Source of the DNA: Sphaerolaimus hirsutus
Taxonomy: Eukaryota > Nematoda > Chromadorea > Monhysterida > Sphaerolaimidae
Reading direction: 5' to 3'
Assembly: GCA_964036195.1 (NCBI GenBank)
Contig: OZ038454.1
Coordinates: 29,560,315 to 29,624,314 of the forward strand
Length of the DNA stretch: 64,000 nt
Every line of letters starts with the position of its first letter. The first letter of the stretch is position 1. A program made the position numbers and the translations under genes. The notes beneath the pieces are model-generated. The model did not search any database. It was not told the origin of the DNA and saw only the letters and a list, made by a program, of their open reading frames with translations. Positions 47,701-54,967 of the stretch are shown here, piece by piece.

Positions 47701-50700
47701 TTTTGGTCGCATACTTTCCGGTCCGCCGAGTATACATGCATAGCCAATGTAGCAATTTTGAAAGTTCGCTCCACATACATAGATAGCTAGTATGAGCGAG
47801 TTTTATTGCTGGGGGGTGTTCTGTCCGATTTGGGGGGTAACCCCCTAGCACCCCCCCTACCTGTCCATAAGCGGGCGCGGGGGGTTGCCCAGCGGGATTG
47901 AGTCTAGTCCATCGGCCGGCCGACTCTCCGCGCAGCCAGAACAGGTGCGCGTCGCTGGTGGCCGTCTCGCCGAAGGGCACCGCCGTCCCGCCCAGCACTA
48001 GGAGGGCGTGCCCGCCCAGCGCCCGGCACACTGTGGGGGGCGGGGGTAGGCTTTAAAAGGTTGGAGGTCAGGCAGGGTTTTTGTAGATTTGGACTCCCGC
48101 GGGGGTTCATATAGATAGTACATCGCTCCTCCGGGAGGATAGAAAGCTGAAAAAACATTTTGGGGGGGTTTGGGGGGGTTGGGGGGTGTGGGGGGTCGCG
48201 GGGGTTCAATATATAGGCTTTTCCAAGGTATAGGAGGAAGAAAATGGGACAAATCGCTAAAAGTAGGTGAAAAACAGCTAACAATAGGTATATAAGTACA
48301 TATAGTACAATAATAGCTGAAAAAAGGCAATACGGAACATGAATTAGAATTTTGAAGGTGAAAAACTATAAATAGGTACGAAAATTAGCGATTATGAGCG
48401 AAATTTGATTTATTTTTCAAATAAATTTTAATTATTATTTAAATCGCTCCAGATTGATAGATAGGTGGCCGATTTGGGGGGGGGGGGGGGGGTGGGGGTT
48501 AGGGCATAATAGCCAGTTGCGTAGCCTGGGGGGCGGGAGGGGGGTGGCCGCCAGACATAAAGGTTGCCCAGAATGGCACTTTTCTATACCGATTTCGTAG
48601 GTTGTATTCAAAAAATATGCACGCAAGCGCGCATTTCGCCCCTCACAAACTCTGTTATTGTTATCTACGTCGCATTAGTATAAATACCGCTTCAAATTGC
48701 TAAATACGGTACAATTTTACAATACATTTCGGTATAAAATTTTTCTTATATTGTAACCATTGGCGTCAACGCCGCCGCCAATCACGCAATGGGCGTGGCG
48801 CCTACGAATGGCGCCAGCGTCATAACACCATTTCGCAATTATAGGGGCCAATTTTGAGGGGGGGCACCGCCCCGCCCCCGTTCGCCGGGCTCCGTATAAG
48901 ATCCGCCACCCCCGCTCAAAAATCCAGGCTACATCACTGATAGTAGCGAAAAATTACGCCGCCGGGATAGATAGATAGCTGAGCGGATTTGGGGGCGGGT
49001 CACACCCCCAACCCCCCCCCCCCCTACTAGACACCCGAGGTCAGGTAAAATACCCTGTAAAAATCAAATGACATACAAAGTGTCAGAAGTCATGCAAAAT
49101 GTCTAATTCCTTAAATATTTTTGTACAGGACCTTTGACATTTTTCGCGACATTTTACATGACTGTTCACACTGAACACGGCACTTAGGGTTCAAACGATA
49201 TATCGTATCGAATATCGAATATCGGATATCGACCATTTTTTAATATCGAATATCGAATATCGATATCGAAAATTTTGAAAAAATATCGAATATCGAATAT
49301 CGATATCGAAAATTTTGAAAAATATCGAATATCGATATCGAATATCGACAATTTTTTCGATATATCGAACCTGTATTGTGTCCCCAAATTCCCTTTTCAT
49401 TTTCATTTTGAGATGTTTATGGTTGATCTGATGTGCTTATAGTACTGTATTTGATGAGTAAAAGTACAGTATTTGTAATGTCATTGTTGTTGGAGTGCTA
49501 AATCTGAAGCCAGAAAACGCTGATATACTTTTTTTGCAACATGCCCTTAAGCAATTAGGTTAGGATGAACTGTAATATCTACCAATTGTTTTTTGTCTGA
49601 TACACTTTGATTCATCATGTTTTTCTTCTATTTTCTACCATTGAGTGATGTAAAGCTTGTTAAAATCACTCGCACCATTCAAATTTCAGTAAAGAGATGA
49701 TTAAACATGTGTGCAACCACATGAAAATACAATATGCCACTTGAAATATGCCTTGCTATACCAAAAGCATATCGCAATATCGAATATCGAAAATATCGAA
49801 ATATCGAATATCGACCATTTTTCAATATCGAATATCGAATATCGATATCGAGGTTCCATATCGTATCGATATCGAATATCGAGTTTCAGAAAAAAATATC
49901 GAATATCGAATATCGATATCGAAAATTTTGAAAAAATATCGAATATCGAATATCGATATCGAAAAGTCATATCGTTTGAACCCTAACGGCACTTGACATG
50001 TGACACGCGTGGGAAAGCCAAATGCCCCCGAAATGTGCGCACCTAGGGTTGGCCGATGTTTTTTTTAAACGTTTTTTTTTTTAAACGTTGTTTTTTTTTT
50101 AAAAAACATGACGTCCGAAATGTTTGTTTTTTTAACAAAAACATCGGCCGAAATTTTTAGTACTAAGCACTAGGTAATTTGCAAAATTTTTGCGCGCAAG
50201 CGCGCAATTTCACACACAAATTGACATTGGTGGTTGTTTTCATTGGTTTTGTTGCATTTTTAGTATCAAAACATCCATTTCTATGTGCTACCATGGTGAA
50301 TAAGCCGACATATGTTGCTGTAATATATAATATTGAGGTAATGTGCTTCCATGTACCTCCACAGTGTGTAACTTCACTCCCAAAGTAACAACCTCCTTTT
50401 ATAACCTTGTTTGATCACCATTCCGTGCCAAACTTTACCTGAAGTCACGAACATTCGACTATAAGGCGAAATACGAACAATATGTCAACAAAAAATGCAT
50501 ATTTTTGACACAAATCACCACTTATAATGCTATCCCATGGCTCCACAGCCATTATATGGTCATATTTAACATCACAGAGTATTGCCAGTGTCTGATATAC
50601 CTATATATGTTGACACTAGGTCATATCTGGAAGCTTTTAAAAAAAAACGTTTTTTTTTTTTAAACGTTTTTTTTTATTAAACATCGAGTTAAAAAAAAAC

Positions 50701-53495
50701 GTTTTTTTTCCAACCCTATGCGCACCCGAGCCAAGCGAACGCACTAGCGAAGGAGGCCATCTGCGTGGGGAAGTGTCCGCGGGTGCGCAGGCGCTGCCAC
50801 AGTCCCGTGGCCGTGTTCAGGCGCCACAGCTCGCGCAGACACGTCTCTTCGTCGTCCATGCCCAGGTCCGCGTGGATCATCTGCCAGGGCACCGGTCGCT
50901 TGGCTAACCCTAGGGCTTTGCGGTAAACGCTCAACGGTACGGTAAGGCTTCTATTTTTAGGTAAACGTATAACGGTAAATTTCGGAATATGCGGTAAACG
51001 ATATGGTAAATTTCGGAATATGCGGTAAACGATATGGTACATTTCGGAATTTGCGGTATATAGCACGATACTGAAAATTTCTGAAATTTTAGTAACTGGT
51101 ACAGTTAATTTCCTAATTTGCGGTAAAATTAACCACAAATCTCTTGAATGTCAATTTGTTGACGAAAAAAAAACAATTTTGCAACTTGACAGTATCTAAA
51201 TGATGGTCAAACCGGGGCGTATGGATTGTATCCCCCGAGGGAATATATAAAATGTCCATCGGCGTCGGAGCAAATTCTGTGTCCGCTGCGAGCTATGGGC
51301 CATCCGCCTGAAATGTCACATAGAAATGGCAAGTACAATGGGCTGTTTAGATTTTTATCTTGCACCAGTCCCGCACTAGGGATGGCGCCGCTTTTCGAAC
51401 CGTTTAAAAAGGCACCTTTGTTAAACAAGCGCAAAGATCTCAGCACCTTTTAAAAAAATTTCTGAAATCTTGCACATTTTTGGTCAGTTTTGCTAGTTTG
51501 TGGGTAACCGACCCTAAAATGAGCGGGGGTGGCGGATTGTATACAAAGCCTGGCCAGCCGCCCCCCTAAAATTGTAGCCCTATAATAGGAGAATGGAGCT
51601 TTTTCCATCCCAATCCCGCACACTGTAAAGTTCAAAGTAAAATCGTCAAACGTCACAGCAAGCACCACAAAAAATGGCTTTGAATTTAGCATTTTACCTG
51701 CAGCCACATCGTTCTGGCGGCGGCCAAATGACGAAAATCGACCGGGCGACACTTGACCTGGGGCAATGGGACACAATAGAAACAAACGGGGCAGGCCTGA
51801 TACGCACATCTGCCCGATACGCACATGTGCCCGTTTTTTTCACTTGACACTTTTTCAAGTGATTTTCAGATATGAGTGAAGTGAAAAAAGTTCACTAATG
51901 TCATTGCGCAACTTTTTTCACTTTACTCATATCTGAAAATCACTTGAAAAAGTGTCAAGTGAAAAAACGGGCAAATGTGCGTATCGGGCAGATGTGCGTA
52001 TCAGGCCTGCCCCGTAGAAACAAACAAACGTAGAAACTGACAAATTGTCTACACAGAGAAGTTCACTTTTTATTAGTCATTCTAATCTCCGTCAACTGCA
52101 ACATACTGACACCCCATTCCGGTAAACTCAAATGAATTTAGACCTTTCCAAATATCTCAAAATCTCCCAATAAAATCACTGGACGAAAAAAACAGTAGCC
52201 AAACAAACTAGCACGTCCGCCGGTCGACGAGCCAGCACTGGAGACACTCCCAGACCCCGTAAAGTGCTGTGTAAAGTGTAAAATGTCATGTAAAATATCA
52301 AACAATTAGAAAAATTAGAAAATGTCACATGCTACAGTAGGGTTAGAAAAAAATCCATTTTTTCAAACGCCCCGACTTTGTAAAAAATAGTTTTAAATTG
52401 TTTTTGAAATTAAAATCAGATTTTTTAAATGATGGTGTAGAGCAAAAATGTGTGTATTTTATATGTTAAGCGTCCGTATGTCTACTGTGGTCAGGGGTAT
52501 CCTAGATTTTGACCCTGCGGTGGGTTAGATAGAAGCAAATCGCTCCTCTGGATGAATAGATGGCTGAAAAAAGGTGCAGAAGGCACAAGAAGTCGTCACT
52601 TTGCATTACAATTAAGGCGTCCAATTCTAAAAGTCGACAAGTCCAAATATGAAAATTTCGAGTTAAGCCCGGAAACGCCATCTGGGGCTACTTCCGCACA
52701 CTTTTCATCATTTTCCATAAATTTTTTGACCTCACATGCCCATCTGGCATAGTGCCAAATTTGACATTTTTGGGGAAAAATGCAAAAAAATTAGGCAAGA
52801 AGTCGACAAGTCCATATAGTTTTGGGCTAAAAGTCGACAAGTCCATCCTCCGCATCCTTTTTTATGGGAAAAAACGCAAGAAATGTGATAAGTCCACTAT
52901 GGGCACCGATTTCTAAAAGTCGACAAGTGCATAAATTTCCCATAAGGCAGGCCCAACGCGGGCGGGAACAAAAATGTTCTCGCGTGCAAGAAGGCGACAA
53001 GTCCATTTCCCTCCCAAAAACAGTTTTGCTCTGACCGAATGGAATTTTATGGACACCCCATTTTGCACATATAGGTTGAGATCAGGGGCTGAAAATTTGA
53101 CACTTTATTGTCAACAAATGGAACTTAATGGAAAGCATGAGAGAGCCAAATTGGACAGGCACCACGGGCCTGGAATTGGGTTGGAAACTTAAAATGCGAT
53201 TTACTCAAAATCTCATTTTGTGGACTTGTCTTTTAGAATTATGCGCCTGAATTGCTATTTTTCAGGGCACTTTACACGACCGTTGACACTTTGCACAACA
53301 TTTGCCATTTTTCACACTCCACACTTCACTTTCCAGAGTGCGAGAGTGCCACCTAGACGCCGCACTTCTGCGATCCGAGTCCGGCGCCAGTTCCAAATCG
53401 CCGTCCAGCTCCATGGGGTCGCTGCCGCTCGACGAATCGTCGCTGCCCGCCGCGCCGCCCAGAACGTTCTGCAGCAGCCAATTCAGACCCGCCAT
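35324..53495 (-). CDS. KLHDC10: KLHDC10-like kelch-repeat protein, 12-exon gene model
   Basis: Twelve minus-strand exons join in frame to about 1692 nt (563 residues plus stop). In order they match KLHDC10 (Drosophila slim): an acidic/Ser-rich N-terminus; ARSGHR..GGYNP; LRELWRLNTATGLW; LLVLGGTAVPFGE; YGQ; TVGGTNGHSYS; RYRHEVVARGDNLFVFGGGT; LDVFSMSSGEW; ARKCHALV; LSDVWAL; FFHAGCITPDNCVY; FGGVVD; and a C-terminal VHL-box-like segment. In the family, KLHDC10 is a six-bladed kelch propeller that serves as substrate receptor of a CUL2 ubiquitin ligase for C-terminal degrons; slim is linked to ASK1 oxidative-stress signalling. Function here is inferred from orthology. The product is longer than the roughly 440-residue human protein because of a longer C-terminal reading frame, loop insertions at exons 9-11 and a different N-terminus. 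Exons are GC-rich; introns (about 0.3 to 4.2 kb) are mostly transposon. The span includes introns; the exons are listed separately. Confidence 0.9.
36059..36626. mobile_element. CAGGGGTGGGCA inverted-repeat element
   Basis: Arms of about 140 bp: CAGGGGTGGGCATTTTCAGT ... and ACTGAAAATGCCCACCCCTG, both including AACGCGATAGCTTGAGCTAT-like and GGTGTCCTATGGAGT parts. TA flanks both ends. The middle resembles 33860-33975. Confidence 0.8.
36741..36990. repeat. GC-rich inverted-repeat arm, left
   Basis: Contains GGACAACAAACACCCCCGGA, GCGCGCAGTGGGCCGCAATC and GGCGCCATGGCGCC. It pairs with 37800-38060 (GATTGCGGCCCACTGCGCGC, TGTTGTCCGGGGGTGTTTGT). Confidence 0.82.
37216..37287 (+). tRNA. tRNA-like gene, best read as Arg (anticodon TCT), copy 1
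   Basis: A 72-nt cloverleaf can be drawn: acceptor GCCTCTG/CTGAGGC with one mismatch; D arm GTCT-AGTGGTTA-GGGC; anticodon arm CTCGT-GTTCTAT-ACGAG; T arm GTGGG-TTCGATT-CCCGC; discriminator A. Box A (TAGTCTAGTGGTTAGG) and box B (GGTTCGATTCC) are intact. A small GTGCAA/TTGCAC hairpin follows. The identical flanks of both copies also fit a tRNA-derived SINE head, so activity is uncertain. Confidence 0.75.
37524..37595 (+). tRNA. tRNA-like gene, best read as Arg (anticodon TCT), copy 2
   Basis: Identical in sequence to the copy 308 bp upstream, including the leader from about 55 nt before the tRNA and the hairpin tail after it. Same arms, anticodon and internal promoter boxes. It lies antisense inside KLHDC10 intron 11. 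Confidence 0.75.
37800..38060. repeat. GC-rich inverted-repeat arm, right
   Basis: Reverse-complement partner of 36741-36990, about 0.8 kb away. The tRNA-like pair lies in the loop between the two arms. Confidence 0.82.
38300..38640. repeat. GGCGCCACT satellite patch
   Basis: Tandem units of about 40-55 bp with TTTGGAGTCTATGGCACCAC and TCCATAAAAATGGCGCCA. Confidence 0.85.
38685..39124. mobile_element. CAGGGACGTATCCAGG hAT-like element
   Basis: Ends CAGGGCCGTATCCAGG and CCTGGATACGTCCCTG. Perfect TSD AAAGAAAT. Palindromic GGCGCCATGGCGCC-rich centre and TTGCGCGCAAGCGCGCA. Confidence 0.92.
39607..39827. mobile_element. TATACTCGGCGG-type TIR element, degraded
   Basis: CATACTCGGCGGGCCACACG at the left, GCATACTTTGCAGTCC at the right. 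It ends about 50 bp from the donor of KLHDC10 exon 11. Confidence 0.7.
39880..40047 (-). CDS. KLHDC10: KLHDC10 exon 11
   Basis: Encodes DIDLLSDVWALHLPPSFQAD, then GELQWRRLDASLPKAVFFHA and GCITPDNCVY. It matches LGDIWKLNLQTFQW...VYFHCAAVTPAGCMY. Acceptor CCCTGCAG, donor TATTG|GTGGGT. The split codon with exon 12 rebuilds the family's MYIHGGVV block as VYCFGGVV, with no gap. Confidence 0.92.
40190..41050. mobile_element. Foldback element of ATCAAAG/CCAATG motifs
   Basis: Arms of about 230 bp: left reads CCCATTGAGACAAAAGTGCT, right reads inversely with CACTTTTGTCTCAATGACGC. Both alternate TTGTATCAAAG, TTGTACCAATGCACA and TTGTCTCAATG. Centre near 40630 (GAACACTAGTTTACTGAACT). In KLHDC10 intron 10. 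Confidence 0.85.
41098..41530. mobile_element. GCCAGTTCTGCAAGTGG TIR element
   Basis: Ends GCCAGTTCTGCAAGTGG and CCACTTGCGGAACCGGC. The interior is inverted arrays of AAGAGTAAAGTTAA / TTAACTTTACTCTT around AAATCTTATTTTTCG. Partial relatives near 26990 and 59100. Confidence 0.82.
41556..41756. mobile_element. Introner-type palindrome in KLHDC10 intron 10
   Basis: CCTGGGGGCAATCCCAAGCC then CTGTAAAGTG; right end CTTTACAGGGCTTGGGATTG then CCACCTGG. Nearly identical to 30720-30933. Confidence 0.88.
41945..42058 (-). CDS. KLHDC10: KLHDC10 exon 10
   Basis: Encodes VWEWPLVERDSTVFMLGG, then VCGPQYDEHLAAVDAAAAA. It matches the family's NDVFICGG blade, with a longer Ala-rich loop after the Gly-Gly pair. 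Acceptor TTCCCCAG, donor GGCCAG|GTGCGT. The first roughly 20 nt mirror the 3' end of exon 9 as the right TIR of the intron-9 element. Confidence 0.88.
42038..42757. mobile_element. Introner-type element forming KLHDC10 intron 9
   Basis: On the minus strand the left TIR is CTGGTGCCCGTCCAGACCCT then GTACAATG; the right TIR is CATTCCCCAGGGTGTGGGAG then TGGCCCCTGG. The donor and acceptor lie inside the TIRs, so about 20 nt of TIR on each side is exon. CTGGT is repeated at both edges, consistent with a target duplication. Interrupted at 42215-42605 by another element. Confidence 0.75.
42215..42605. mobile_element. CCGGCCGTAAAGTAAACC TIR element
   Basis: CCGGCCGTAAAGTAAACCCG at the left and CGGGTTTACTTTATGGCCG at the right. 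The middle has ACGTAAA/TTTACGT-rich repeat sequence. Nested in intron 9. Confidence 0.7.
42737..42858 (-). CDS. KLHDC10: KLHDC10 exon 9
   Basis: Encodes LDVFSMSSGEWRWASVPTLP, then DPTSGYPRARKCHALVPVQT. It matches IHAYNLETNAW...P.ARRCH of the family. Acceptor GCAATCCAG, donor CCT|GTACAATG. The last roughly 20 nt (from CTGGTGCCC) are the left TIR of the element that forms intron 9, so the VPVQT tail is probably transposon-derived. A 2.35-kb hAT-like insertion lies 28 bp upstream of the acceptor. Confidence 0.9.
43036..43990 (+). repeat. Dispersed repeat, second copy, split by a TACCG element
   Basis: Inverse of 2290-2806. The empty site there (CTAAATATGAATTAGATTAA read on the other strand) shows that the insert at 43354-43763 duplicated TA. 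The 76-codon frame persists from 43126. Confidence 0.75.
43352..43765. mobile_element. TACCGTATTTCTTCG element with demonstrated TA duplication
   Basis: Ends TACCGTATTTCTTCGATCTT and GATCGAAGAAATACGGTA. The internal motif is CGATTACATTGGC / GTTTACATTGACGTGCTC instead of C runs. Confidence 0.92.
44070..44870. repeat. GGTGCCCAAGTA inverted arrays with introner-type inserts
   Basis: Left array CCGGTGCCCAAGTACGCCCG-like at 44070-44290; right array inverse (GGGCGTACTTGGGCACCGG) at 44780-44866. Between them lie two introner-type palindromes (44344-44500 and 44533-44697: CCTGTAAAATGTCAAATGTC ... CATTTGAAATTTTACAG). Confidence 0.72.
45236..45475. other. 5' part of KLHDC10 intron 8
   Basis: Non-coding. 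GTAAACT-rich old repeat (CAGTAAACAAGTGTG, CTGGCAGTAAACG). Confidence 0.5.
45476..45617 (-). CDS. KLHDC10: KLHDC10 exon 8
   Basis: Encodes WTRLFDDGNGNYASISRARY, then RHEVVARGDNLFVFGGGTRF and TAFPFEK. It matches the highly conserved RYRHEIAHDGQRIYILGGGT blade. Acceptor AAACCCAG, donor AAG|GTTCGT, phase 0. Confidence 0.93.
45618..46170. other. KLHDC10 intron 7, proximal part; no other gene seen
   Basis: AT-rich intron sequence. An open stretch at 45817-46125 has no recognisable domain. Confidence 0.5.
46170..46610. repeat. GATCGGTACTTT tandem motif patch
   Basis: Irregular tandem units with GTAGATCGGTACTTTTA and AAAGCACAAAA spacing of about 40-60 bp, in KLHDC10 intron 7. Confidence 0.75.
46629..47020. 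mobile_element. CAGGGACGTATCCAGG hAT-like element
   Basis: Ends CAGGGGCGTATCCAGG and CCTGGATACGTCCTTG. Perfect TSD CACTGGAT. GGCGCCATGGCGCC-type palindromic interior. In KLHDC10 intron 7. Confidence 0.92.
47149..47264 (-). CDS. KLHDC10: KLHDC10 exon 7
   Basis: Encodes ALTPLSSTKFATVGGTNGHS then YSMRVHSLQIEASAADPS. It matches the blade containing YVFGGTTGYIYS...LDLNTREW. Two donors are frame-compatible. GA|GTGGAT at 47149 reconstructs the conserved Glu-Trp with exon 8 and is chosen here. The stronger consensus TCAG|GTGTGTG at 47137 would add four residues (EWIVR before WTRLF). Confidence 0.82.
47492..47734. mobile_element. TATACTCGGCGG-type TIR element
   Basis: Ends TATACCCGGTGGACCGCACG and CCGGTCCGCCGAGTATA. 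In KLHDC10 intron 6. Confidence 0.85.
47861..48030 (-). CDS. KLHDC10: KLHDC10 exon 6
   Basis: Completes an ATG-coded Met across the junction, then encodes CRALGGHALLVLGGTAVPFG and ends in APAYGQ. This matches LLVFGGTGIPFGES...YGQ of the family. Acceptor CCCACAG, donor CAG|GTAGGG, phase 0. Confidence 0.92.
48072..49036. mobile_element. GATAGATAG-type element with 8-bp duplication
   Basis: Starts GCAGGGTTTTTGTAGATTTG and ends CTACTAGACACCC. Perfect TSD GAGGTCAG at 48064-48071 and 49037-49044. Contains another hAT-like element (48514-48939). In KLHDC10 intron 5. Confidence 0.85.
48514..48939. mobile_element. CAGTTGCGTAGCCTGG hAT-like element
   Basis: Ends CAGTTGCGTAGCCTGG and CCAGGCTACATCACTG. 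TSD ATAATAGC / ATAGTAGC (one mismatch). Diverged relative of the CAGGGACGTATCCAGG family. Confidence 0.85.
49045..49176. mobile_element. Introner-type palindrome core in KLHDC10 intron 5
   Basis: ACCCTGTAAAAATCAAATGA and CATACAAAGTGTCAGAAGTC face the inverse GGACCTTTGACATTTTTCGC and GACATTTTACATGAC. It is the part of intron 5 left after removing the three TSD-flanked insertions. Confidence 0.6.
49185..49985. mobile_element. hAT-like element with ATATCGA arrays
   Basis: Ends TAGGGTTCAAACGATATATC and ATATCGTTTGAACCCTA. Perfect TSD ACGGCACT. ATATCGA arrays at both ends. Short version of 17298-21588. Confidence 0.93.
50044..50718. mobile_element. TAGGGTTGG hAT-like element near exon 5
   Basis: Ends TAGGGTTGGCCGATGTTTTT and TTTTTTTTCCAACCCTA. 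Perfect TSD TGCGCACC. TTTAAACGTTTTTT arrays. Its edge lies 26 bp from the exon 5 donor. Confidence 0.93.
50745..50880 (-). CDS. KLHDC10: KLHDC10 exon 5
   Basis: Encodes MIHADLGMDDEETCLRELW, then RLNTATGLWQRLRTRGHFP and TQMASFA. This matches the family's acidic loop followed by FRELWRYHFATGVW. Acceptor CCTGGCAG, donor GCTA|GTGCGTTC. A hAT-like element (50044-50718) sits only 26 bp inside the following intron. Confidence 0.92.
51213..51307 (-). CDS. KLHDC10: KLHDC10 exon 4 (first kelch blade)
   Basis: Encodes GWPIARSGHRICSDADG then IYSLGGYNPYAP. This matches the family's P.ARSGHR...YVFGGYNP signature, with the kelch Gly-Gly pair. Acceptor GACATTTCAG|GC, donor CCG|GTTTGACC, ending in phase 0. 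Confidence 0.88.
51698..51757 (-). CDS. KLHDC10: KLHDC10 exon 3
   Basis: Acceptor TTGCCCCAG, donor GCAG|GTAAAATGC. In the frame forced by exon 4 it encodes SPGRFSSFGRRQNDVAA, corresponding to the basic, poorly conserved stretch before the first kelch blade. The intron that follows begins GTAAAATGC and ends GTGACATTTCAG, like the introner-type ends described elsewhere. Confidence 0.6.
51788..52014. mobile_element. 227-bp near-perfect hairpin with 11-bp duplication
   Basis: Arms of about 105 bp starting GGGGCAGGCCTGATACGCAC and ending GTGCGTATCAGGCCTGCCCC, almost no loop. TSD TAGAAACAAAC at 51777-51787 and 52015-52025. The long duplication suggests Mutator-like mobilisation. In KLHDC10 intron 2, 31 bp from the exon 3 acceptor. 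Confidence 0.9.
52215..52237 (-). CDS. KLHDC10: KLHDC10 exon 2 (23-nt microexon)
   Basis: After acceptor TCTCCAG, the bases T-GCTGGCTCGTCGACC... encode SAGSSTGG plus one base before donor C|GTGCTAG. It is placed because it is GC-rich like the other exons and restores frame between exons 1 and 3. Its small size makes it the least certain exon; an alternative would splice exon 1 elsewhere. Confidence 0.5.
52238..53352. mobile_element. Introner-type element forming KLHDC10 intron 1
   Basis: On the minus strand the intron begins GTGGCACTCTCGCACTCTGG then AAAGTGAAGTG and ends ACTTTACGGGGTCTGGGAGT then GTCTCCAG. The ends are imperfect inverted repeats of each other and match the intergenic family. 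The splice sites sit at the element's outer edges. Confidence 0.72.
52612..53250. mobile_element. AAGTCGACAAGTCC-type element nested in intron 1
   Basis: Ends AGGCGTCCAATTCTAAAAGT then CGACAAGTCC, and GGACTTGTCTTTTAGAATTA then TGCGCCT. Several internal AAGTCGACAAGTCCAT copies. Short relative of 35878-39597. Confidence 0.82.
53353..53495 (-). CDS. KLHDC10: KLHDC10 exon 1 (start codon)
   Basis: Begins with ATG at 53495 after a C-rich upstream stretch. It encodes 47 residues starting MAGLNWLLQN, then a Ser/Asp/Glu-rich disordered stretch (DDSSSGSDPMELDGD), and ends with two bases of a codon before donor AG|GTGGCACTC. N-termini of this family are poorly conserved, so assignment rests on strand, GC content, position and the in-frame join to exon 2. 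The start is the first ATG in the open frame. Confidence 0.7.
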
Positions 53496-53644
53496 AGGGG
53501 GGCTGGGGTTAGATTGGGCTGGCTTGGGGGTTTTGGGGGGTTTGTTGTGGGGGGTTGGTGGGCGAGTTGAAGGTTGAGTACGCGATTGAGTTCGCGGTTG
53601 GCATTCGGGAAACTAGTTGGAAACCTGTTTTGAATGGATCTGTT
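53496..53644 (-). promoter_or_regulatory. Likely KLHDC10 5' UTR / proximal promoter
   Basis: A 149-bp stretch upstream of the start codon, C-rich on the coding strand (CCACCAACCCCCCACAACAA, CCCAAGCCAGCCC). No TATA box identified. It is cut off by a hAT-like insertion at 53645. Confidence 0.4.
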
Positions 53645-54291
53645 TAGGGTTGGCACTTGATTTTTTAACTGATTTTTTTTTAAATCACAGGGTGGAAACT
53701 GATTTATATTTTTTTTTATCAAAATGAAAAATTTCTGGTAGACTTACACTAAGTATTCTGCAATTTTTTCGCGCGCGAGCGCGCCATTTCCATAACACAT
53801 TACCATTGGTGGTGTTTTCATGGGTTTTGGGGCATTTTTAGTGTAAAAAAATGGCATTTATTCATACTACGGTGTAATAATAAGCTGTGATATGCTAGTG
53901 TAGTATATAATATCCAGCCAATGGCTCCCACATACTTCTACAGTGTGTAGCATCACTGGAAATGTATTAGCCTTCTCTTACAACCTTCTTTAAGCACTAT
54001 TCCATGCTGAACTTCACTTGAAGTCACGAACATTCGACAAAAGGTGATATACGTAATATGTTGGCGAAAAATGGATATTTTTGAAAGAAATCGCTACTTA
54101 GAATGCTATTCCATGACTCCACAGTCATAATATGACCACAATAGACATAACAATACATTGTCTGACACTTAACATACTCATATTTTTTTCTCTACATCCC
54201 CATTTTGGGCGATTTTAAAATCTGATTTTAATTTAAAAAATCATTTTTTTAAATCAAGGCGTTTAAAATAATTGATTTTTTTCCAACCCTA
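53645..54291. mobile_element. TAGGGTTGG hAT-like element upstream of KLHDC10
   Basis: Ends TAGGGTTGGCACTTGATTTT and TTTTTTCCAACCCTA. TSD GATCTGTT / GATCTGTC (one mismatch). AATTGATTTTTTT-like arrays. Interior diverged from 50044-50718. Confidence 0.87.
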
Positions 54292-54967
54292 GATCTGTCA
54301 TTGTTAAATAATGAGTTTGCTAAAAATGATAGTTTTTTCGCCGTCGAGAGAAGTCGTCGACGCCCCATCCGGGTAAACTCAAATGCGTACAACCTGATTT
54401 ATCAGTTTCCGAAATTTACACTGTTTCGAAATGCTACAAAAGTGTGCGAGTTTCCCAAGTTTCTGTGCTGTGCTACTCTGCGCAGCGACTTATGTCCTAA
54501 ATTTATTTGGTTCTCGCTAAATAGTCAATGAATTATAAATATAACGTCAGACGTCTATGGCCTGTGCGAAAGACAAATCTTGAAAATTCTTGCAAAGCGA
54601 TCAGGGGCTTTCCTAATCAGGCTTTTCTTTTTTGAAGTTAACAACGTATTTGGATACGTACGAGTAGCTAAGTTCCTACACCAGTAATACGGAATTTGAT
54701 TTTCGGCATCCCCTAACCGCGGGTGGGCCCCCCCACATCAAGCACAAAAACGCACATTGTATGTACGTATTTATTGTCGATTCCCTGTGGCAACCAATTG
54801 TCAACTTGAGGTTTCTGTATCCAAATGTGTACTTTTTCTTTTGGCATCATATTTATTTTTTACAATACATGCTCCAATTGAACGGTGTTGCATGGTCGCA
54901 ATTCCAATGCACGTCATTCACGTTTCACTTAGGCATTTGTATTTAGAAAAACAAGTTGGGAATAATT
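54292..54967. other. Non-coding stretch, no gene seen
   Basis: Unremarkable sequence with old repeat motifs (GGTAAACTCAAATGCGT at 54370). Confidence 0.4.

Noticed and set aside
49701..49996. ISNIEYRYR-type open frames on both strands
   Set aside because: Translation of ATATCGA arrays, open on both strands for compositional reasons.
35324..53495. Identity as LZTR1, KLHDC2/3 or another kelch protein
   Set aside because: Exon-by-exon order of motifs (ARSGHR-GGYNP, RELWR..ATG.W, GGT..PFGE, RYRHE, GGVV then the C-terminal helix) fits KLHDC10 throughout, and there is no BTB domain.
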